DNA of 41,893 nt from Lachnospiraceae bacterium (GTDB taxonomy: Bacteria; Bacillota; Clostridia; Lachnospirales; Lachnospiraceae). Of the stretch, positions 36,737-41,893 are shown piece by piece. Each line of letters begins with the position of its first letter. Position 1 is the first letter of the stretch. The notes beneath the pieces were generated by a model, which did not search any database, was not told the origin of the DNA, and saw only the letters and a program-made list of their open reading frames with translations. Both the position numbers and the translations under genes were made by a program. The stretch lies in contig JAILOK010000068.1 in the NCBI GenBank assembly GCA_024690825.1, positions 1-41,893 of the forward strand. The letters run 5' to 3'.

Positions 36737-37882
36737 ATGAAATGGGATGTGAGTTTTGAGACCAAATGTCAGGGAATGGATCTGTCGATACAGGATCAGT
36801 ACCATGCCATCAGTTTTCCGATATACCAGACGGCAACTTTTTCCAGAAGTTATCTCGGAGAACAGTCGGGTTTTGATTATACGAGACAGACAAATCCCAC
36901 GAGAAGCCAGCTTGAAAGTGTCGCCGCCTGTCTTGAAAACGGTAAAGAAGGAATAGCCTTTGCAAGCGGAATGGCAGCTGTCACTGCGGTGATGAACCTG
37001 TTTGATCCGGGAGATCATATCATAGTTGATGCTGATCTTTACGGTGGATCCGTGAGGCTCTTTAATGATGTCTGCAGCAGGTACGGACTGGAGTTTTCAA
37101 CCTGCGACTGCAGTAGCGAGGATGTAGGGAGTTATATAAAAGAAAACACAAAAGCTTTATACCTTGAGACTCCGACCAATCCGATGATGCATGTTTCGGA
37201 TATAGAGGAACTGTCAAAACTTGTGCACGGAAAGGATATACTGCTCATAGTGGATAATACTTTCCTGTCCCCCTATTTCCAGAATCCGCTGGATCTGGGA
37301 GCTGACATAGTTGTGCACAGCGGTACAAAATACATAGGCGGACATCATGATACTATAGGCGGGTTGGTGATAGTAAATGACAGCGGCATAGCCGAAAGGC
37401 TCAGACTCATTCTGACTACCACCGGCGCGGGACTGCCGCCCTTTGACAGCTGGCTGATACTGCGCGGACTCAGGACACTGGCTGTAAGGATGGAGAAAGC
37501 AGAGAAAAATGCAAAGATCATAGCGGACCATCTCCTGAAATCTCCTCATGTAACGAAGGTCCTGTATCCGGGACTGCCAGATCATCCGGGACACGGGATC
37601 ATGAAAAAGCAGGCAAGAGGGTTTGGTTCCGTGATATCCTTTGAGGTTGAATCAAAGGAATTTGCTGTGAAGGTGCTGAATAATGTCGAACTCTTTTATT
37701 TCGCAGAAAGCCTCGGAGGAACCGAGACACTTATCACATATCCCATTACACAGACTCATGCGGCAGTACCGGAGGAACTCAGGGAAAAGAACGGAATAAA
37801 TGACAGACTGCTCAGGCTTTCCGTGGGAATAGAAGGCGCACAGGACCTGACAGATGAGATAGACAGGGTGTTTGGCCTCTGA
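36737..37882 (+). CDS. Cys/Met-metabolism PLP enzyme (cystathionine gamma-synthase/lyase family)
   Basis: The 381-residue enzyme has YQTATFSRSY, DYTRQTNPTRSQLE, FASGMAAVTAVM, the LETPTNPMMHVSDI stretch, the aspartate in IVDNTFLSPYFQNPL, and the PLP lysine in VHSGTKYIGGHHDTIGG. The family covers cystathionine gamma-synthase, gamma-lyase, O-acetylhomoserine sulfhydrylase and methionine gamma-lyase. The exact reaction cannot be read from these motifs. Paired with the C-S lyase just upstream, it may run transsulfuration or break down imported sulfur amino acids. It is the last gene of the operon. Confidence 0.9.
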   Translation: MKWDVSFETKCQGMDLSIQDQYHAISFPIYQTATFSRSYLGEQSGFDYTRQTNPTRSQLESVAACLENGKEGIAFASGMAAVTAVMNLFDPGDHIIVDADLYGGSVRLFNDVCSRYGLEFSTCDCSSEDVGSYIKENTKALYLETPTNPMMHVSDIEELSKLVHGKDILLIVDNTFLSPYFQNPLDLGADIVVHSGTKYIGGHHDTIGGLVIVNDSGIAERLRLILTTTGAGLPPFDSWLILRGLRTLAVRMEKAEKNAKIIADHLLKSPHVTKVLYPGLPDHPGHGIMKKQARGFGSVISFEVESKEFAVKVLNNVELFYFAESLGGTETLITYPITQTHAAVPEELREKNGINDRLLRLSVGIEGAQDLTDEIDRVFGL

Positions 37883-37905
37883 TGTACTTCAAAGTGGGCG
37901 AATTC

Positions 37906-37934
37906 TTGACATACAGGCGGTTTTGCCCTATAAT
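37906..37934 (+). promoter_or_regulatory. Consensus sigma-A promoter for greA-lysS
   Basis: TTGACA (37906-37911) and TATAAT (37929-37934) both match the consensus exactly and are spaced 17 bases apart. The start of transcription is expected near 37941, giving a leader of about 150 bases before greA. Confidence 0.85.
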
Positions 37935-37954
37935 CGCATAGTTAAATCAAACAT

Positions 37955-37994
37955 TACGTTCAGAATTTAACAGGTTCTGAACGTAAAATGTTTT
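37955..37994 (+). promoter_or_regulatory. First leader hairpin of greA: terminator or attenuator
   Basis: TACGTTCAGAA (37955-37965) and TTCTGAACGTA (37975-37985) form a perfect 11-bp stem with a 9-base loop, extended by CAT against ATG with a small bulge and followed by TTTT. It lies about 15 bases after the predicted start of the greA transcript. It could end the upstream operon, attenuate greA, or serve as a DNA operator, since the two 11-base arms with a 9-base gap resemble the layout (not the sequence) of a CIRCE element. Confidence 0.65.
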
Positions 37995-38009
37995 ATAATA
38001 AGACCTTGA

Positions 38010-38059
38010 TACAGTTGTTTTCAATGCGTAAAAAGGACGGGTATTTGAAAACTGCTGTA
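38010..38059 (+). promoter_or_regulatory. Second leader hairpin of greA
   Basis: TACAG (38010-38014) pairs with CTGTA (38055-38059), and GTTTTCAA (38017-38024) with TTGAAAAC (38045-38052), separated by a 2x2 internal loop, with a 20-base terminal loop. It ends 20 bases before the GGAG of greA, so it could control ribosome access. Confidence 0.55.
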
Positions 38060-38089
38060 CCGGGAGGGAAAAAGGATCGGAGATAAAAA

Positions 38090-38584
38090 ATGGCAGAGGA
38101 AGTGTTAGCAAAGAAAAACGTACTTACATATGAAGGGTTAAGAAAACTTGAAGATGAGCTTGAGGATTTAAAGACGGTAAAGAGAAAGGAAGTAGCAAAG
38201 AAGATCGCTGAAGCCCGTGAACAGGGTGACCTTTCCGAAAACGCCGAATATGATGCGGCAAAGGCCGAGCAGCTCGAATACGAGAACCGTATAGAAGAGA
38301 TCGAGCAGATCCTCAAATATGCCGAGGTTGTGGTAGAGGACAATGTGGATCTCGGCAAAGTAAGCATAGGCTGCAAGGTAAAGATCATGGATCTGGAATA
38401 CAATGACGAGATGGATTTCAAGATCGTAGGAAGCACCGAAGCAAACAGTCTGGGCGGTAAGATCTCAAATGAGTCGCCTGTCGGAAAAGCACTTTTGGGA
38501 CACAAGATTGGTGATACCGTAAAGGTTGATACACAGTCAGGAAAGCTGAAGTACAAGATACTGAACATAGAGAGGTCAAAATAA
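38090..38584 (+). CDS. greA: Transcription elongation factor GreA
   Basis: GreA enters the RNA polymerase secondary channel and rescues backtracked complexes by transcript cleavage. The 164-residue protein has the N-terminal coiled coil ([47 protein letters not shown] read by parts) with the acidic tip residues in [13 protein letters not shown], and the C-terminal FKBP-like domain with [18 protein letters not shown]. It has the strong promoter at 37906 and overlaps lysS by one base (TAATG). Confidence 0.96.
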   Translation: MAEEVLAKKNVLTYEGLRKLEDELEDLKTVKRKEVAKKIAEAREQGDLSENAEYDAAKAEQLEYENRIEEIEQILKYAEVVVEDNVDLGKVSIGCKVKIMDLEYNDEMDFKIVGSTEANSLGGKISNESPVGKALLGHKIGDTVKVDTQSGKLKYKILNIERSK

Positions 38585-40050
38585 TGCCGGAGCAGGACTT
38601 ACTTGCGGTAAAGAGAGAAAAACTTAAGACTCTTGTGGATGAGGGAAGAGATCCCTTTAAGATCACAAAGTATGATGTCACTCATCATTCAAAAGAGATA
38701 AAAGACAGATTTGAAGAGCTTGAGGACAAGACAGTACGCGTTGCCGGAAGGATGATGTTCAAGCGCAAGATGGGCAAGGCATCATTCTGCAATGTCCAGG
38801 ACAGGGATGGCAGGATACAGGTTTATGTGGCAAGAGACAGCATAGGTGAGGCTCCGTACGAGGATTTCAAAAAGATCCTTGAAGTAGGCGATATCATCGG
38901 TGTTGAGGGCAAAGTATTCAGGACACAGACCGGAGAGATCTCGATACATGCGGAGGTAATAACTCTGCTGTCAAAGAATCTGCAGAACCTGCCCGAGAAA
39001 TTCCACGGACTGACAGATACGGATATCAGATACAGACAGAGATATGTGGATCTCATAATGAACGAAGAGGTGAAGGACACCTTTATCAAGAGATCAAAGA
39101 TCATCTCATCCATCAGAAAGTATCTGGACGGAGAAGGCTTCATGGAGGTTGAAACTCCGATGCTGGTCTCAAATGCCGGAGGAGCTGCGGCAAGACCTTT
39201 CAATACACATTTTAATGCGCTTGACGAAGATCTCAAACTTCGCATTTCACTGGAACTCTACCTCAAGAGGCTGATAGTCGGCGGACTTGAGAGAGTGTAC
39301 GAAATAGGCAGGGTCTTCAGAAATGAAGGTCTCGATACCAGACACAATCCGGAGTTCACGCTCATGGAACTCTATCAGGCATATACGGATTACAACGGCA
39401 TGATGGACCTGACGGAGAACATGTTCCGCTATGTGGCACAGGAAGTCCTTGGTACGACCACATTCAAATACGGTGAGATAGAGCTTGATTTCGGAAAACC
39501 GTTTGAGCGGATAACCATGATCGATGCGATCAAAAAATATGCGGACATTGACTTCGATACGATACCGGATACCGAAGCGGCAAAGAAACTGGCGGATGAA
39601 AGAGACATCCACTATGAGCCATATCATAAAAGGGGAGATATCATAAATCTCTTTTTTGAAGAGTATGTGGAAGAAAAACTCATTCAGCCCACCTTTGTGA
39701 TGGATCACCCGGTCGAGATATCACCCCTCACAAAGAGAAAACCCGACAGACCGGATCTGGTGGAGAGATTCGAGCTCTTCATCAACACATGGGAAATGTG
39801 CAATGCCTATTCGGAGCTGAACGATCCCATAGACCAGAGAGAGCGCTTTGCGGCTCAGGATGCGGCAGCGGCAGCGGGAGATGAAGAAGCCAATCATACA
39901 GATGAGGATTTCCTCAATGCGCTTGAGATCGGCATGCCCCCTACAGGCGGAATTGGCTACGGGATAGATCGTCTCACCATGCTGCTGACAAACAGCCCGG
40001 CGATCAGGGATGTGCTGTTGTTCCCGACGTTAAAGTCAATCGGTCAATAG
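38584..40050 (+). CDS. lysS: Lysyl-tRNA synthetase, class II
   Basis: LysS charges tRNA-Lys. The 488-residue enzyme has an N-terminal OB fold ([26 protein letters not shown]), motif 1 around FMEVETPML, motif 2 with [20 protein letters not shown], and motif 3 [15 protein letters not shown]. The ATG shares its A with the greA stop, so the two are coupled. It is the last chromosomal housekeeping gene before the probable mobile element. Confidence 0.96.
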   Translation: MPEQDLLAVKREKLKTLVDEGRDPFKITKYDVTHHSKEIKDRFEELEDKTVRVAGRMMFKRKMGKASFCNVQDRDGRIQVYVARDSIGEAPYEDFKKILEVGDIIGVEGKVFRTQTGEISIHAEVITLLSKNLQNLPEKFHGLTDTDIRYRQRYVDLIMNEEVKDTFIKRSKIISSIRKYLDGEGFMEVETPMLVSNAGGAAARPFNTHFNALDEDLKLRISLELYLKRLIVGGLERVYEIGRVFRNEGLDTRHNPEFTLMELYQAYTDYNGMMDLTENMFRYVAQEVLGTTTFKYGEIELDFGKPFERITMIDAIKKYADIDFDTIPDTEAAKKLADERDIHYEPYHKRGDIINLFFEEYVEEKLIQPTFVMDHPVEISPLTKRKPDRPDLVERFELFINTWEMCNAYSELNDPIDQRERFAAQDAAAAAGDEEANHTDEDFLNALEIGMPPTGGIGYGIDRLTMLLTNSPAIRDVLLFPTLKSIGQ

Positions 40051-40108
40051 CAAACCCGCAAACACCGATAAACACTGGGTTTCAAGGAAACAGGAAAACA
40101 GAAAAAGT

Positions 40109-40143
40109 CCCCGACTACAACTTTACTACAACTTTTTTCGGGG
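40109..40143 (+). repeat. Tandem 11-bp repeat within an inverted repeat, possible attachment or integrase arm site
   Basis: ACTACAACTTT occurs twice in direct contact (40114-40124 and 40125-40135) and is flanked by CCCCGA (40109-40114) and TCGGGG (40138-40143). Tandem short repeats near element ends are typical binding sites for tyrosine integrases. The same bases could also fold as a loop of a weak terminator for lysS. Confidence 0.45.
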
Positions 40144-40211
40144 CAATAGGGAGTAATAAAGCGCAATAATAACAGGTTGATCTATAACTGAAAGAAAGTA
40201 CGAGACTGATC

Positions 40212-40252
40212 GGACACTTTTCTGAAAGAGATTTCAGGGAGTGTCCTTTTTG
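40212..40252 (+). terminator. Rho-independent terminator upstream of rep
   Basis: GGACACT (40212-40218) pairs with AGTGTCC (40240-40246), with an inner stem CTGAAA (40222-40227) and TTTCAG (40232-40237), then TTTTTGTTTT. It isolates the rep gene from lysS transcription or works as an attenuator in its leader. No promoter is obvious between it and rep. Confidence 0.85.
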
Positions 40253-40322
40253 TTTTATCGTATCCGCTTGTGCCGGTGTGACATCTCCCGCTCTGCGGGA
40301 AGAAAGGGCAAAGGAACGGATT

Positions 40323-41525
40323 ATGGAAAACATGATCAAACTGAATTATTTCTACGGCGATGAGCCGGACAGACTGTGCTTTTATCGCATCCCGAAGATA
40401 CTTTTTACCAAAGAGTATTTCTCCAGGCTTTCAACAGATGCGAAGGTATTATACGGTTTAATGCTTGATCATATGTCTATGTCGCGTGAGAATCGATGGC
40501 GTGATGAAGAAGACCGGGTATATATCTTTTATTCGATTCAGCGGGCCTGTGCATATCTGGGATGTAAAAAAGATAAGGCGATGAAGCTTTTCGCCGAACT
40601 GGACAGTGAAACAGGAATCGGACTTATAGAGAGAGTCAAGCGTGGCCAGGGTAAATCGGATCTCATATATGTTATGAGCTTCGATCTGCCCAAAGAGGCG
40701 GAAGACCGTATGGAGATCAAAAAGCTTCGGGAGAAAAATGCAAGATATCATAATGACGTGATCAGTGATCACGATTTGAGGAATGTGGATAACTCCTCTG
40801 ATGAAGTGGTCGGAAAAATCGACCAGTCGGAAAAAACGACCACTTCGGAGACTGAAAAAGTGGTCGAAAAAACCGACCGGTCGGAAAAACCGACTTCTAG
40901 AAGTCTGGAAAACCGATCCCCAGGGGTCGGAAAAACCGACCCTAATAATACTATACAGAATAATAATAAATATAGTGATACCTGTCCTGTCCAGTCTTGT
41001 CATAATATAGGCGAGGATGATGAAGAAGATGATTGGCTTGATCATATAGACTGTTCCAAGCCTATTCGGATCACCGGATATTACCCAAAGATGGATAGAC
41101 AGGACAGACAGGACGAAATCCAGCCTGATAAAGATGCTTATATCGATTATTTAAGGGATTGTATTGGCTATGAGGATATGATCCGGGAAGAAAGATATCG
41201 GTACGAAAAGGAAAAAATCGATGGAATCATCAATATGATCGCAGATGTTGCAACGACAACACCTCCGGATGGTAAAGAGTGGGTGAATAGCAGACCGTAC
41301 AGTCATGAGGTGGTTAAAAGCAGGCTGTTGAAAATGGATCGCCTGATCATGGAGCATGTTTTGGACAGAATGAAGGAAAATACTACAAGAATCAAAAATA
41401 TGAGATCGTACCTTATGACCGTGTTATACAACGCCAAGGACGAGATGAAAATGTCTGTTGACTCTCAGGTGAATTATGATTGGTACGGTGGTGGATTGGA
41501 AAAGAAAGGAGTGGCATACGGATGA
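40323..41525 (+). CDS. RepA_N-type replication initiator
   Basis: The 400-residue protein starts with the replication initiator A N-terminal domain (about 5-120): NYFYGDEPDRLCFYRIPKIL, TDAKVLYGLMLDHMSMSRENRW, YIFYSIQRACAYLGCKKDKAMKL. A low-complexity charged middle (about 160-215) follows, rich in E-K-T-D repeats because the DNA there is made of iteron-like units. The C-terminal part (about 240-400) has PDKDAYIDYLRDCIGYEDM and ends with a helix-rich domain. A GTG at 40278 is in frame, but 40323 has AAGGAA 7 bases upstream. It overlaps the next gene by 4 bases. Confidence 0.85.
   Translation: MENMIKLNYFYGDEPDRLCFYRIPKILFTKEYFSRLSTDAKVLYGLMLDHMSMSRENRWRDEEDRVYIFYSIQRACAYLGCKKDKAMKLFAELDSETGIGLIERVKRGQGKSDLIYVMSFDLPKEAEDRMEIKKLREKNARYHNDVISDHDLRNVDNSSDEVVGKIDQSEKTTTSETEKVVEKTDRSEKPTSRSLENRSPGVGKTDPNNTIQNNNKYSDTCPVQSCHNIGEDDEEDDWLDHIDCSKPIRITGYYPKMDRQDRQDEIQPDKDAYIDYLRDCIGYEDMIREERYRYEKEKIDGIINMIADVATTTPPDGKEWVNSRPYSHEVVKSRLLKMDRLIMEHVLDRMKENTTRIKNMRSYLMTVLYNAKDEMKMSVDSQVNYDWYGGGLEKKGVAYG
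40803..40980 (+). repeat. Iteron-like repeats and AT-rich tract inside rep (candidate replication origin)
   Basis: Five copies of a GGTCGGAAAAACCGACC-like unit lie within the coding sequence at 40808-40824, 40826-40841, 40862-40878, 40879-40894 and 40924-40942. The last is a perfect 7+5+7 palindrome. The outer arms GAAGTGGTCG (40803-40812) and CGACCACTTC (40837-40846) form a larger palindrome, and ACTTCTAGAAGT (40893-40904) another. An AT-rich tract (about 40943-40980) follows. RepA_N plasmids are known to carry their origin inside rep, which fits. Confidence 0.7.
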
Positions 41526-41893
41526 AAACATTAGCAAAAATGCATCCGGAACTGGTTTCGGAATGGTCGGATAAAAATGGTGAATTGAGTCCGGAGAAAG
41601 TGTCTTACGGTTCTAACCAGATAGTATGGTGGATTGGAAAATGCGGTCATGAATGGAAGGCGAGTATTAAGAACCGCAGTAACGGCAGCGGCTGCCCCTA
41701 TTGCTCCGGAAATCAGGTATTGCACGGTGTAAATGATCTGGGAAGCTGCAGGCCTGAAGTGGCAGCCGAGTGGTCAGAAAAGAATTATCCTATGATGCCA
41801 TCCGATGTTACGATCCGGGCAAATAAAAAGGTCTGGTGGAAATGTGCTTCGTGCGGTTATGAGTGGCAGGCACGCGTGGCTGATAGGACGGAG
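41522..41893 (+). CDS. Zinc-ribbon repeat protein, N-terminal part (runs off the window)
   Basis: An open frame of 124 codons begins with ATG at 41522 (overlap ATGA with rep) and has no stop before the end. It encodes repeated units of about 65-70 residues: HPELVSEWSDKNGELSPEKV, then WWIGKCGHEWKASIKNRSNG and CPYCSG, followed by a second unit starting RPEVAAEWSEKN and VWWKCASCGYEWQARVADR. The paired C-x-H and C-x-x-C look like the treble-clef zinc-ribbon family (DUF4379 type) common on mobile elements. Function is unknown. Confidence 0.8.
   Translation, partial: MKTLAKMHPELVSEWSDKNGELSPEKVSYGSNQIVWWIGKCGHEWKASIKNRSNGSGCPYCSGNQVLHGVNDLGSCRPEVAAEWSEKNYPMMPSDVTIRANKKVWWKCASCGYEWQARVADRTE

Larger units (their letters stand above)
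40051..41893 (+). mobile_element. Probable left end of an integrated conjugative or mobilizable element
   Basis: Directly after lysS the content changes to accessory type: a plasmid-style RepA_N initiator, a candidate origin and a zinc-ribbon protein, with more CGN arginine codons than the chromosomal genes, which favour AGA/AGG. The 272-base gap 40051-40322 holds an AAACCC (40052-40057)/GGGTTT (40077-40082) inverted repeat, the tandem repeat at 40114-40135 and the terminator at 40212. The boundary is inferred. No integrase or matching right end lies in the window. Confidence 0.55.

Noticed and set aside
40803-40942. CRISPR array
   Set aside because: The repeats are 16-19 bases, unequally spaced, partly touching each other and inside a coding frame, with no unique spacers of even length. 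They fit iterons better. No other part of the window shows a CRISPR-like pattern.

Overview
The window is typical of the chromosome of a low-to-mid GC Firmicute, most likely a member of the Lachnospiraceae (Clostridium cluster XIVa). This is inferred from the strong purine-rich ribosome binding sites, frequent TTG/GTG starts, heavy AGA/AGG and ATA codon use, tRNAs without encoded CCA, and the gene families present (OFA transporter, LytS/YesN signalling, several small proteins I associate with this family). Every supported gene is on the + strand.

Region 1 (1-890) is the end of a ribosomal RNA operon. It holds the 3' end of 23S rRNA, a spacer with a duplicated hairpin unit, then tRNA-Asn, tRNA-Glu and tRNA-Cys separated by hairpin-rich spacers, and a final terminator. 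No 5S rRNA is recognisable after the 23S.

Region 2 (890-9270) holds an OFA-type MFS transporter and then a full F1Fo ATP synthase operon (a, c, b, delta-alpha, gamma, beta, epsilon). It runs on into a small unknown protein and a RelQ-type (p)ppGpp synthetase. The operon has no separate delta gene. Instead, the alpha subunit carries an N-terminal extension of about 92 residues that looks like the C-terminal half of delta.

Region 3 (9271-19585) is a housekeeping run: a tail-anchored coiled-coil protein, MurA, MetK, an HD-GYP protein, DnaE, PfkA, a SPOUT RNA methyltransferase and an unknown protein. Many of these genes overlap or nearly touch.

Region 4 (19586-25904) is a sugar region. A FucI/AraA-like isomerase has its own promoter and terminator. 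It is followed by a membrane-anchored sugar-binding protein, a LytS-type kinase, a YesN-type regulator and a XylF-like lipoprotein. This matches the XylFII-LytS/YesN sensing arrangement, but no transporter permease or ATPase follows.

Region 5 (25966-31989) holds an exported SH3/SleB-like hydrolase, an NfeD/SPFH membrane pair, ArgF, BirA, a small unknown protein and a Dus tRNA-dihydrouridine synthase.

Region 6 (31990-37882) looks like a sulfur amino acid operon. It has a strong promoter and a 17-codon upstream ORF ending in Gly-Arg-Cys-Arg. Then come a polar amino acid ABC transporter with a CxxC AhpD-like protein between its permease and ATPase genes, a VOC protein, and two PLP enzymes of the C-S lyase / transsulfuration families.

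Region 7 (37883-40050) is greA-lysS behind a consensus sigma-A promoter and a leader of about 150 nt with two long hairpins.

Region 8 (about 40051 to the end) appears to be the start of an integrated mobile element next to lysS. It has a tandem 11-bp repeat, a strong terminator, a RepA_N-type initiator gene with iteron-like repeats and an AT-rich tract inside its coding sequence (candidate origin), and a truncated zinc-ribbon repeat protein running off the window.

The strongest leads are the delta-alpha fusion, the leader ORF and CxxC protein of the sulfur operon, the structured greA leader, and the origin-like repeats inside rep.
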